Part shown: positions 17,468 through 25,157 of the stretch, piece by piece
Position numbering within the stretch: the first letter of the stretch is position 1
Layout of the letters: each line of letters opens with the position of its first letter
NCBI RefSeq assembly: GCF_900626285.1
Contig: NZ_LR131148.1
Location: 86,742 to 150,741 of the forward strand
DNA from: Intestinimonas massiliensis (ex Afouda et al. 2020)
GTDB taxonomy: Bacteria; Bacillota; Clostridia; Oscillospirales; Oscillospiraceae
Direction: 5' to 3'
DNA: 64,000 nucleotides
Made by a program: the position numbers and the translations under genes
Notes under the pieces: model-generated
Databases searched by the model: none
What the model saw: only the letters and a program-made list of their open reading frames with translations
What the model was told of the DNA's origin: nothing

Positions 17468-17579
17468 ACTCCTTTTCTGAAAAAATCGACAGGTATACCC
17501 TTCATTATAGCGGGTGCCCTCCGGGCTGGCAAGTCAAATCTGGGTGTGCCCGGCATAGGATAGGGAGGAGGTGAGCACA

Positions 17580-17792
17580 ATGGATCTGAAACACAACAAG
17601 ATCACCGTAGGCGAACTGCTGGACCACCCGGGTGCCCGGGCGGTGCTCCAGCGCCGGTTTCCCATGGTAATGAAGCACCCCATGATGGGGGCCGCCCGCA
17701 CCATTACATTGGAACAGATCCTGTCGGTGGCCCAGGCGTATGTACCCCAGAAGAAGATCGACGAGACCCTGAACGAGCTGCGCCGGGCCTGA
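17580..17792 (+). CDS. DUF1858 domain protein
   Basis: A 70-residue protein. ITVGELLDHPGARAVLQRRFPMVMKHPMMGAARTITLEQ follows the DUF1858 pattern (given here as a guide) of a short helical domain often linked to hybrid-cluster and anaerobic redox proteins. A GGGAGGAG site ends ten bases before the ATG at 17580. An in-frame GTG three codons upstream overlaps the ribosome site and is less likely. It stands alone between two minus-strand genes. Confidence 0.75.
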   Translation: MDLKHNKITVGELLDHPGARAVLQRRFPMVMKHPMMGAARTITLEQILSVAQAYVPQKKIDETLNELRRA

Positions 17793-17833
17793 GCAAAGCG
17801 GGGCAGGAGAGATTTCTCCTGCCCCGGATTGAC

Positions 17834-18376
17834 TCAAGCGGCCTTCCGGTGTGCGGGCCGGACATACCAGCGCAGGGCGTTGGTGTCCTCCGTCCGCCGG
17901 AGGACCAGCGCGGTGAGCAGGGTGTCCAGGCCCCACAGAGCCAGTACCGGCGGCAGAAGCCAGGCCGGAAGGAAGGAAACCAGCAGGGTCACCCGGGGGT
18001 GGAGGACCCCCAGCACCAGAACCGCCAGTGAGCCCCAGAACAGGCTGAACAGGGGGCACACCCGCCCGCTCAGGTTCAGGGGCAGGTGAGAGTAATCCCA
18101 GAAAGCCACCCGAAACACCTTTTCATAAAAGAGGCCGGTAAAGTATTCCACCCCGGTGCAGGCCAGGGCGGCGGCGGGGAAGAGAAGCAGCGGGTGCTGC
18201 CGGACGACCTCCGGCATCAGCAGAATGGCCAGAGCCCCCAGACCATATACCGGACAGACCGGCAGGATCAGCCGGCACTTGCGGTCCCGTTTGCCCTCCC
18301 TGCGGATGCGCACATACACCACTTCCAACAGGAACCCCAAAAAGCTGTAGATGAAAAAATACCAGAACCAGGCCAT
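17834..18376 (-). CDS. Putative ABC transporter permease (CmpB-type, PF06541)
   Basis: A 180-residue protein with four to five membrane spans. It has the typical start FWYFFIYSFLGFLLEVVYVR and the signature FWDYSHLPLNLSGRVCPLFSLFWG, characteristic of the small membrane family annotated as putative ABC transporter permease. There is no ATPase nearby, so the transporter label is a family name and not a demonstrated role. Confidence 0.75.
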   Translation of the reverse strand: MAWFWYFFIYSFLGFLLEVVYVRIRREGKRDRKCRLILPVCPVYGLGALAILLMPEVVRQHPLLLFPAAALACTGVEYFTGLFYEKVFRVAFWDYSHLPLNLSGRVCPLFSLFWGSLAVLVLGVLHPRVTLLVSFLPAWLLPPVLALWGLDTLLTALVLRRTEDTNALRWYVRPAHRKAA

Positions 18377-18511
18377 GTGACCGCCCCCTTTTCTGCCTTA
18401 GCATGGGCCGGAAAGGGGAAAACATGCGATGCAGTTTTTAGCAGGGATCATTGTCTCCTGGACCCACCAATGGGCAGGGGGAAAAAGCACGGAAATTTGT
18501 CCATTCTGCTC

Positions 18512-18541
18512 TTGCCGGAAGGTGGGGAAATATGATACGAT
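18512..18541 (+). promoter_or_regulatory. pyrB promoter
   Basis: TTGCCG (18512-18517), 18 bases, then TACGAT (18536-18541), about 30 bases ahead of the pyrB start. An AAAAGGGG ribosome site follows at 18553-18560. No PyrR-type attenuator hairpin fits in the short leader. Confidence 0.45.
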
Positions 18542-18572
18542 AGAAAAAATTCAAAAGGGGTAATGAAGCGTC

Positions 18573-19631
18573 ATGCGGCATCTGATCGACTTTGGAGACC
18601 TGACGAGGGCGGAGTGGGAGTCCCTGTACCAGCGGTGCAGTGATATTATGGACCACCCCGCCGATTTTATGGACGCCTGCCGGGGGCGGGTTATGGCCAG
18701 CCTGTTCTATGAACCCTCCACCCGTACCAATTTTTCCTTCCAGACCGCCATGCTGCGGGTAGGCGGCTCGGTGTTCGGCTTTGCCGATCCCAAATCCACC
18801 TCCACCGCCAAGGGCGAGACCCTGAAGGACACCATCAAGATGGTGTCCGGCTACGCCGACGTGGTGGTCATGCGCAATCCCAAGGAGGGCGCCGCCAAGG
18901 CCGCTTCCCTCTACTCCGACGTGCCGGTGATCAACGCCGGCGACGGCGGCCACATGCATCCCACCCAGACCACCGCTGACCTGACCACCATCACCCGCCT
19001 GCGGGGCGGTGTGGACGGCCTGTCCGTGGGCCTGTGCGGCGATCTGAAGAACGGCCGTACCGTCCACTCCCTCATCAAGGCCCTGGCCAAGTTCAAGGGG
19101 GTCAAGTTCTACCTCATCGCCCCCCGTGAGCTGGCAGTGCCCGAGTATATCCGCTCCTTCATGAAGGAGAACGACCTGTGGTTCGTGGAGGTCACCGGCC
19201 TGGAGACCGTCATGCCTCAGCTGGACGTGCTCTATATGACCCGCATCCAGCGGGAGCGCTTTGTGGACCCCCTGGAGTATGAGCGGTGCAAGGGCGTGTA
19301 CGTCCTCACCCGCCGGAAGCTGGACCGGGCCCGGAAGGATCTGCTGGTGATGCATCCCCTGCCCCGTGTGGACGAGATCTCCATTGATGTAGACGACGAT
19401 CCCCGTGCGGTGTACTTTGAGCAGGCCCGGTACGGCATGTACGCCCGGATGGCCCTGCTCACCGACCTGGCCAACCAGGAGCGCAAGAAGCCCGACCCGG
19501 TGGAGATCGGCACCAAGCCGGTGTGCTCCAACCCCAACTGCATCACCCAGACCGAGCACTATCTGCCCCCTCTGGTGAAGCAGAACGGCGGCGTGGACTG
19601 CTGCGCCTACTGCGACAAGGAGCTGCGGTAA
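18573..19631 (+). CDS. pyrB: Aspartate carbamoyltransferase with C-terminal PyrI-like zinc domain
   Basis: A 352-residue enzyme of pyrimidine synthesis that joins carbamoyl phosphate and aspartate. The carbamoyl-phosphate loop FYEPSTRTNFSFQTAM, the STSTAKGETLKDT loop, GGHMHPTQTTADL and MHPLPRVDEI are all present. After the catalytic fold (about 1-305) comes an extra module, PVCSNPNC, then about 20 residues, then CCAYCDKEL. This matches the zinc-binding C-terminal domain of the regulatory chain PyrI (CPNSNC...CKYCEKEF in E. coli). The nucleotide-binding allosteric domain of PyrI is absent. No other pyr gene is adjacent. Unlike classical ATCase, zinc bridging here would be within one polypeptide. 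Confidence 0.93.
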   Translation: MRHLIDFGDLTRAEWESLYQRCSDIMDHPADFMDACRGRVMASLFYEPSTRTNFSFQTAMLRVGGSVFGFADPKSTSTAKGETLKDTIKMVSGYADVVVMRNPKEGAAKAASLYSDVPVINAGDGGHMHPTQTTADLTTITRLRGGVDGLSVGLCGDLKNGRTVHSLIKALAKFKGVKFYLIAPRELAVPEYIRSFMKENDLWFVEVTGLETVMPQLDVLYMTRIQRERFVDPLEYERCKGVYVLTRRKLDRARKDLLVMHPLPRVDEISIDVDDDPRAVYFEQARYGMYARMALLTDLANQERKKPDPVEIGTKPVCSNPNCITQTEHYLPPLVKQNGGVDCCAYCDKELR

Positions 19632-19641
19632 GCGGACGGGC

Positions 19642-19670
19642 TTGACATTTGCCCGAAAAATGCATATACT
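19642..19670 (+). promoter_or_regulatory. Promoter of the valS T-box transcript
   Basis: A perfect TTGACA (19642-19647), 17 bases, and TATACT (19665-19670). Transcription should begin near 19677, ahead of the T-box leader. Confidence 0.75.
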
Positions 19671-19674
19671 ATGT

Positions 19675-19914
19675 CCCAAAGGCTGAGAAGGGAAGGAGTA
19701 CCTGCGCAAAAGGTACAGAGAGGAGCCGGTGTGGTGCAAGGCTCTCCGAAGGCGCGGGGAAGGTCGTCCCGGAGTCCCGTTTCTGAATGGAGTAAGAGGC
19801 GGCGGAATCCTCCCGTTACAGAGGCAATGAGTGTCCCGCAAGGGAAATTCAGGTGGTACCGCGGACTGAGTTCGGTTCGCCCTGAGCAAAGGCTTGGGGC
19901 GAACCTTTTGTTTT
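19675..19914 (+). promoter_or_regulatory. T-box leader of valS
   Basis: The T-box sequence AGGTGGTACCGCGG lies at 19851-19864. A terminator follows, with GGTTCGCCC (from 19874) pairing with GGGCGAACC (19897-19905) and then a T run. Stem I has CAGAGAGGAGCCGGTGTGG. The candidate specifier GTC (valine) at 19763-19765 sits in GGAAGGTCGTCCCGG, in keeping with the downstream valyl-tRNA synthetase. Uncharged tRNA-Val should promote antitermination. Confidence 0.92.
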
Positions 19915-19936
19915 GCCCCGAAAAGGAGTGTATCAG

Positions 19937-22573
19937 ATGAAGAAAGAGCTTCCCAAGGTCTATGAACCCCAGGAGGTGGAGGGCCGCATCTACGAGATGT
20001 GGGAGAAGAACGGCTGCTTTGTGGGCCACCGTGACCCCGACAAAAAGCCCTTCACCATCGTCATGCCGCCCCCCAACGTCACCGGCCAGCTCCATATGGG
20101 CCATGCCATGGACTCCACCCTCCAGGATATCCTGACCCGCTTCAAGCGGATGCAGGGCTATGCCGCCCTGTGGGTGCCCGGCACCGACCACGCCGGCATC
20201 GCCACCCAGATCAAGGTGGAGGAGGAGCTGCGGAAGAACGAGGGCCTGACCCGCTACGACCTGGGCCGGGAGAAATTCCTGGAGCGGGTGTGGGACTGGA
20301 AGAACAAGTACGGCAACCGCATCGTGGAGCAGCAGAAGAAGCTGGGCGCCTCCTGTGACTGGAGCCGCTCCCGGTTCACCATGGACGAGGGCCTGTCCAA
20401 GGCCGTCCGCCATGTGTTCGTCTCCCTGTACAAGAAGGGCCTGATCTACAAGGGCTCCCGTATCATCAACTGGTGCCCCCACTGCGTCACCGCCCTGTCC
20501 GACGCCGAGGTGGAGTATCAGGACAAGCCGGGCAATTTCTGGCACATCCGCTACCCCATCCAGGGGGAGAAGGACCGCTACGTCATCGTGGCCACCACCC
20601 GGCCCGAGACCATGCTGGGCGACACCGGCGTGGCCGTCAACCCCAACGACGACCGGTACAAGGACATCGTGGGCAAGAAGTGCATCCTGCCCCTGGTGGG
20701 CCGGGAGATGCCCATTGTGGCCGACGACTATGTGGACATGGAGTTCGGCACCGGCTGCGTGAAGATGACCCCCGCCCACGACCCCAACGACTTTGAGGTG
20801 GGCCTGCGGCAGCACCTGGACACCATCCGGGTGCTGGACGACAACGGCCGCATCGTGGAGGGGTACGGCAAGTACTCCGGCATGGACCGCTATGAGGCCC
20901 GGAAGGCCATCGTGGCCGACCTGGAGGAGCAGGGCTACCTGGTGAAGGTGGAGCCCCACCAGCACAACGTGGGCACCTGCTACCGCTGCCACAACGACGT
21001 GGAGCCCCTGATCTCCGCCCAGTGGTTCGTGAAGATGGCCCCCCTGGCCAAGGAGGCCCTGCGGGTGGTGAACGACGGGGAGGTCAAGTTCGTCCCCGAC
21101 CGCTTCTCCAAGACCTATACCAACTGGATGGAGAACGTCCATGACTGGTGCATCTCCCGCCAGCTGTGGTGGGGCCACCAGATCCCCGCCTGGACCTGCC
21201 AGGAGTGCGGCCACATCACCGTGTCCGAGACCGATCCCACCGAGTGCGAGCACTGCCACTCCAAAAACATCGTTCAGGAGGAGGACGTGCTGGACACCTG
21301 GTTCTCCTCCGCCCTGTGGCCCTTCTCCACCCTGGGCTGGCCCGAGGAGACCGAGGACTACAAGTACTTCTATCCCACCGACGTGCTGGTCACCGGCTAT
21401 GACATCATCTTCTTCTGGGTGGCCCGCATGATCTTCTCCGGCTGTGAGCACACCGGCAAGCCCCCCTTCCACACCGTGTTCATCCACGGCCTGGTGCGGG
21501 ACGACAAGGGCCGCAAGATGAGCAAATCCCTGGGCAACGGCATCGACCCCCTGGAGATGGCCAACCAGTACGGCGCCGACGCCCTGCGGTTCAACCTGGT
21601 CACCGGAAACTCCCCCGGAAACGACATGCGCTTCTATACCGAGCGGTGCGAGGCCATGCGCAACTTTGCCAACAAGATCTGGAACGCCAGCCGCTTCCTG
21701 ATGATGAACCTGACCATCGACAAGTGTGAGCTGCCCGACAAGCTGGAGCTGGAGGACAAGTGGATCCTGTCCAAGCTGAACAGCGTCATCCCCGAGATCA
21801 CTGACAACATGGAGCGGTACGAGCTGGGCGTGGCGGCCCAGAAGGTGTACGACTTCATCTGGGACTCCTACTGCGACTGGTATATCGAGCTGACCAAGAC
21901 CCGCCTCCAGGGCGAGGACGAGGACTCCAAGGTGCGGGCCCAGCAGGTGCTGTGCTATGTGCTCACCGAGATCCTCAAGCTGCTCCACCCCTTCATGCCC
22001 TTCATCACCGAGGAGATCTGGCAGGCCCTGCCCCACGAGGGCGATTACCTGATGCTCCAGAAGTGGCCGGAGCACCATGCCAACCTGGACTTCCCCGAGG
22101 AGGAGAAGGCCATGGAGCTGATCATGGACGCCATCCGGGCCATCCGGGCCCGCAGAGCCGAGATGAACGTGCCCCCCTCCAAGAAGGCACAGCTCACCAT
22201 CTCCACCCTGGAGCAGGCCGTGTTCCACCAGGGCATCCCCTTCCTGAAGCGGCTGGCCTACGCCAGTGACGTGAAGATCGTGGAGGCCACCGACGCGGTG
22301 GATACCCAGGGCATGGTGGTAGTCACCACCCACGCCGCCCGTCTGTACCTGCCTCTGGCCGAGCTGGTGGACCTGGAGAAGGAGAAGGCCCGCATCGCCA
22401 AGGAGCTGGACAAGAACCGCAAGGAGCTGGACAAGCTGGAGACCAAGCTGAATAACCCCGGCTTCGTGAACAAGGCCCCCGCCCAGGTGGTGGAGGCCGA
22501 GCGGGAGCGGGCCGGCAAGCTGAAGGCTCTGCTGGCAAAACTGGAAGAATCTGCCGCCGCTTTGAACGGATAA
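19937..22573 (+). CDS. valS: Valyl-tRNA synthetase
   Basis: An 878-residue class I aminoacyl-tRNA synthetase that charges tRNA-Val. It has the HIGH-type motif PPPNVTGQLHMGHAMD (about 45-60), TDHAGIATQ, the editing domain (TTRPETMLGDTGVAVNP), the KMSKS motif GRKMSKSLGNGIDPL (about 525) and a C-terminal coiled-coil arm (LEKEKARIAKELDKNRKELDKLETKL). The ATG at 19937 is chosen because AAGGAG lies at 19923-19928. The gene is controlled by the T-box leader and ends at an intrinsic terminator. Confidence 0.98.
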   Translation: MKKELPKVYEPQEVEGRIYEMWEKNGCFVGHRDPDKKPFTIVMPPPNVTGQLHMGHAMDSTLQDILTRFKRMQGYAALWVPGTDHAGIATQIKVEEELRKNEGLTRYDLGREKFLERVWDWKNKYGNRIVEQQKKLGASCDWSRSRFTMDEGLSKAVRHVFVSLYKKGLIYKGSRIINWCPHCVTALSDAEVEYQDKPGNFWHIRYPIQGEKDRYVIVATTRPETMLGDTGVAVNPNDDRYKDIVGKKCILPLVGREMPIVADDYVDMEFGTGCVKMTPAHDPNDFEVGLRQHLDTIRVLDDNGRIVEGYGKYSGMDRYEARKAIVADLEEQGYLVKVEPHQHNVGTCYRCHNDVEPLISAQWFVKMAPLAKEALRVVNDGEVKFVPDRFSKTYTNWMENVHDWCISRQLWWGHQIPAWTCQECGHITVSETDPTECEHCHSKNIVQEEDVLDTWFSSALWPFSTLGWPEETEDYKYFYPTDVLVTGYDIIFFWVARMIFSGCEHTGKPPFHTVFIHGLVRDDKGRKMSKSLGNGIDPLEMANQYGADALRFNLVTGNSPGNDMRFYTERCEAMRNFANKIWNASRFLMMNLTIDKCELPDKLELEDKWILSKLNSVIPEITDNMERYELGVAAQKVYDFIWDSYCDWYIELTKTRLQGEDEDSKVRAQQVLCYVLTEILKLLHPFMPFITEEIWQALPHEGDYLMLQKWPEHHANLDFPEEEKAMELIMDAIRAIRARRAEMNVPPSKKAQLTISTLEQAVFHQGIPFLKRLAYASDVKIVEATDAVDTQGMVVVTTHAARLYLPLAELVDLEKEKARIAKELDKNRKELDKLETKLNNPGFVNKAPAQVVEAERERAGKLKALLAKLEESAAALNG

Positions 22574-22592
22574 AACAGCCGAAAAACTGCGA

Positions 22593-22626
22593 AACGCCGC
22601 CATTGCCTTCGGATGGCGGCGTTTTC
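22593..22626 (+). terminator. Terminator after valS
   Basis: AACGCCGCCAT (22593 on) pairs with ATGGCGGCGTT (22613-22623), followed by a short T run. Confidence 0.8.
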
Positions 22627-22732
22627 GTGTCCATATTGTCACTCTTTGTAACACGGTAGTGGTTGTACTTTTCGCGGGATTCAGCTAAAATACTAGAAAA
22701 TGCCGCGTTATGGGAAAAGGAGGCGGGCTGCC

Positions 22733-23473
22733 TTGAAAAAGAAATGGATTCCCCTGCTGGCGCTGTTTCTGCTGCTGGCGGGCTGCACCGGCTCCTGCGG
22801 CACCGGGGATGTGACCGGAACGGCTCAGCCGGGGCAGAGTCCCACGCCCCCGGCCAGTGAAGAACCTACTCCCTCCGTCCGGCCGGTGGAGACGGAGCGC
22901 GTATCCCCCTCTGCCGACCCCGACCCGGAGATTTCGCCCACGTCCAGTCCCACACCCGAACCGGCGGTGTCCGACACTCCGGCTCCCGTGGCGGAGGGCC
23001 CCACGGATGAGGAGGTGCTGGAGGCCTACCGGCAGGCCCAGGAGGCCTTTTCCTGGTTCCAGGTTTCGCCCATGCCCTTTGATCCGGAGGACAGCCGGGA
23101 GGTGGACGGCGTGGTGTACTACCGGGTGGATTATACCGGCATCAGCAGCCTGTCCGCTCTGCGGGGCTATCTGAAGAGCCTCTTTTCCGACGCCCTGGTG
23201 GACACCCTGCTGCCCTATGACGGCACCCAGTATATCGACATCAACAACGTGCTCTACGTGCAGGACGGCGGCCGGGGCACCGACATTTACCGGGGCGCCG
23301 AATATACCCAGGTCATGCGGGCGGACAACCCCAACCGCCTGGTGGTGCAGGTCACGGTGGAGGTCGTGGACCCGGATCAGAACGGTGCGGTGACCGGCAG
23401 CGAGACCTATGAGTTCCCTTACGAAAAAGTGGGAGACCGGTGGATTTTTACCGATTTTTCCCTGGTGCGTTAG
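22733..23473 (+). CDS. Lipoprotein with IseA-like DL-endopeptidase inhibitor domain
   Basis: A 246-residue protein with a lipoprotein signal (KKKWIPLLALFLLLAGC, lipobox LLAGC). A Pro/Thr/Ser/Glu-rich linker of about 75 residues follows, then a C-terminal domain. That domain contains VVYYRVDYTGISSLSALRGYLKSLFSDALVDTLL and VLYVQDGGRGTD in outline, which resembles the IseA (YoeB) family that inhibits DL-endopeptidase cell-wall hydrolases in Bacillus. I start it at the TTG 22733, behind AAAAGGAGG; the frame is open to an ATG at 22700 without a ribosome site. It lies just before the sporulation operon. Confidence 0.65.
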   Translation: MKKKWIPLLALFLLLAGCTGSCGTGDVTGTAQPGQSPTPPASEEPTPSVRPVETERVSPSADPDPEISPTSSPTPEPAVSDTPAPVAEGPTDEEVLEAYRQAQEAFSWFQVSPMPFDPEDSREVDGVVYYRVDYTGISSLSALRGYLKSLFSDALVDTLLPYDGTQYIDINNVLYVQDGGRGTDIYRGAEYTQVMRADNPNRLVVQVTVEVVDPDQNGAVTGSETYEFPYEKVGDRWIFTDFSLVR

Positions 23474-23477
23474 TCCC

Positions 23478-23522
23478 TTCGACAAATTAATAATAGACCG
23501 TGTGCTAACATCGCAGTATACC
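23478..23522 (+). promoter_or_regulatory. Candidate spoIIA promoter with 0A box
   Basis: TTCGACA at 23478-23484 is the exact reverse complement of the Spo0A-binding 0A box TGTCGAA. Ten bases further lies TAGACC (23494-23499), then 17 bases, then TATACC (23517-23522). In Bacillus the spoIIA operon is activated by phosphorylated Spo0A. The -10 here lies within the left arm of the terminator hairpin described next. Confidence 0.5.
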
Positions 23523-23550
23523 GAATCCGGTATGCTGCGATGTTTTTTTG
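23508..23550 (+). terminator. Strong terminator upstream of spoIIAA
   Basis: A 16-bp stem with one G-U pair, arms 23508-23523 and 23528-23543 with loop AATC, followed by seven T. It ends the IseA-like gene only 33 bases before the spoIIAA start codon. Confidence 0.85.
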
Positions 23551-23583
23551 CCCTTTTGCGGGCGAGGAAAGGATGGACAAGCT

Positions 23584-23889
23584 ATGGCAATCACCTGCAC
23601 CGGTGAGGGGCGGACCTTATATGCCGTCCTTGACGGAGAACTGGACCACCACAGGGCCAGGGAAATTCTGGCGGAGCTGGACCGGCAGATCGACCTGGAG
23701 CTGCCCCGCCGTCTGACCCTGGATCTGGGCGGGGTCAGCTTCATGGACAGCTCAGGCATCGCCGTTCTGCTGCGGGCCAGCCGCCGGATGAAGGAGCTGG
23801 ACGGGACGCTGCGGGTGGTCCACGTGCCCCAGCAGGCGGCCAAGGTGCTGCGGGCGGCCGGCCTGGACAAGCTGATGGAATTGGAATAA
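23584..23889 (+). CDS. spoIIAA: Anti-sigma-F factor antagonist (STAS domain)
   Basis: A 101-residue STAS-domain protein. The FMDSSGIAVLLRA motif contains the serine that the kinase SpoIIAB phosphorylates. When dephosphorylated in the forespore it binds SpoIIAB and frees sigma-F. I start it at the ATG 23584, which gives the usual family length; the frame continues upstream without a better start. It is the first gene of a three-gene spoIIA operon, 15 bases before spoIIAB. Confidence 0.92.
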   Translation: MAITCTGEGRTLYAVLDGELDHHRAREILAELDRQIDLELPRRLTLDLGGVSFMDSSGIAVLLRASRRMKELDGTLRVVHVPQQAAKVLRAAGLDKLMELE

Positions 23890-23904
23890 GGAGGAATTTA
23901 CATA

Positions 23905-24348
23905 ATGAAACCGATGAATGAGGCCGTTGTGACCTTTCTCAGCCGGTCCGCCAACGAGGGCTTTGCCCGCACCACGGCGGCCTGCTTTGCCGCCCAGCTG
24001 GACCCCACCCTGGACGAGGTGAACGACATCCGCACGGCGGTGAGCGAGGCGGTGACCAACTGCATCGTCCACGCCTACCCGGACACCCTGGGGCCGGTGA
24101 CCATGCGCCTGCGCCTGTTTGAGGACAACACCCTGGAGATCCAGGTGAAGGACAGGGGTGTGGGCATCCCCAATGTGGAGCAGGCCCGCCAGCCCATGTA
24201 CACCACCGGCGGCGCCGAGCGCAGCGGCATGGGCTTCACCATCATGGAGAGCTTTATGGACAAGCTGAAGGTGCGCTCCGTCCCCGGCAAGGGCACGGTG
24301 GTCACCATGCGCCGCAGGATCTCCCGCCGGGCGGGGGCGGCGGGGTGA
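23905..24348 (+). CDS. spoIIAB: Anti-sigma-F factor / serine kinase
   Basis: A 147-residue HATPase-fold protein that binds sigma-F and phosphorylates SpoIIAA. The N box (DIRTAVSEAVTNCIVHAY), the G1 box (VKDRGVGIPN) and the G2 region (GAERSGMGFTIMESFMDK) are present. AAGGAGG precedes the ATG. Its stop codon overlaps the GTG start of sigF, so anti-sigma and sigma factors are produced together. The C-terminus is a short basic Arg/Ala/Gly tail. Confidence 0.95.
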   Translation: MKPMNEAVVTFLSRSANEGFARTTAACFAAQLDPTLDEVNDIRTAVSEAVTNCIVHAYPDTLGPVTMRLRLFEDNTLEIQVKDRGVGIPNVEQARQPMYTTGGAERSGMGFTIMESFMDKLKVRSVPGKGTVVTMRRRISRRAGAAG

Positions 24349-25055
24349 GGGTGGCCGACACCCCCCAGCTGCTGGAGGATGCCCGCCGGGGCGACAACGA
24401 GGCCTGCACCAGGCTCATTGAGGAGAACGGCGGGCTGATCTGGTCCATCGTCCGCCGGTACTACGGCCGGGGGGTGGAGCCGGAGGACCTGTATCAGCTG
24501 GGCTGCCTGGGGTTTCTCAAGGCGGTGCGGGGATTTGACCCCGCCTTCGGCTGCCAGTTCTCCACCTACGCCGTGCCCAAGATCGCCGGGGAGATCCGGC
24601 GGTTTCTCCGGGACGACGGAGCGGTGAAGGTGAGCCGGGGGCTGAAGGAGCGGGCGGGGGCCATCCGTACCGCCCGGGACAGGCTGTCCGCCCGGCTGGG
24701 CCGGGAGCCCACCCTGTCGGAGCTGGGGGCGGAGACCGGCCTGGAGCCGGAGGAGATCGCCGCCGCCGAGGAGGCCAACCTGCCGGTGGCCTCCCTCCAG
24801 ATGGAGACGGGGGACGGTCTGACCCTGGAGAGCGTGCTGGGCACCGACGGCATGGAGGAGGGCATCGTGGAGCGGGAGGCCCTCCGGGCGGCGGTGGGCA
24901 GCCTGCCTGACCGGGAGAAGCAGGTGATCCTGCTGCGGTACTACCGGGGCATGACCCAGGAGCAGACCGCCCGGGTGCTGGGGGTGAGCCAGGTGCAGGT
25001 GTCCCGCATCGAGCGGCGCACCATGGAGCGGCTGCGGCGGAAGCTGGAGGAGTGA
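24345..25055 (+). CDS. sigF: RNA polymerase sigma factor SigF (forespore)
   Basis: A 236-residue sigma-70 factor of the SigF/G/B group, the first compartment-specific factor of sporulation. Region 2 has GVEPEDLYQLGCLGFLKAVRGFDP and FSTYAVPKIAGEIRRFLRDDG. Region 3 lies around LGREPTLSELG. Region 4 has LPDREKQVILLRYYRGMTQEQTA and the helix-turn-helix VSQVQVSRIERR. The GTG start overlaps the spoIIAB stop; a second GTG two codons later is possible. Position as third gene of spoIIA supports SigF over SigG. Confidence 0.93.
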   Translation: MRVADTPQLLEDARRGDNEACTRLIEENGGLIWSIVRRYYGRGVEPEDLYQLGCLGFLKAVRGFDPAFGCQFSTYAVPKIAGEIRRFLRDDGAVKVSRGLKERAGAIRTARDRLSARLGREPTLSELGAETGLEPEEIAAAEEANLPVASLQMETGDGLTLESVLGTDGMEEGIVEREALRAAVGSLPDREKQVILLRYYRGMTQEQTARVLGVSQVQVSRIERRTMERLRRKLEE

Positions 25056-25157
25056 AGCAATTCTTAAGATTTTGAAAACAGGGAACGGGGCGGTAGCTTT
25101 TTACGTCCAAAGAGGGTATAATGGCAACACCAGAATAAAGGCAAGGAAGTTGAAAAA

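Noticed and set aside
18476..18572. PyrR or other attenuator in front of pyrB
   Set aside because: The distance from the promoter to the start codon is only about 30 bases and no terminator or antiterminator hairpin fits.
19607..22654. 1015-codon open frame opposite valS
   Set aside because: Codon-bias shadow of valS; low-complexity Gly/Leu/His/Val protein without any motif, and it also crosses the T-box region.
23508..23550. Hairpin before spoIIAA as an attenuator of the spoIIA operon
   Set aside because: The best promoter candidate has its -10 inside the left arm, so the spoIIA transcript would not contain the full hairpin; it fits better as the terminator of the upstream gene.
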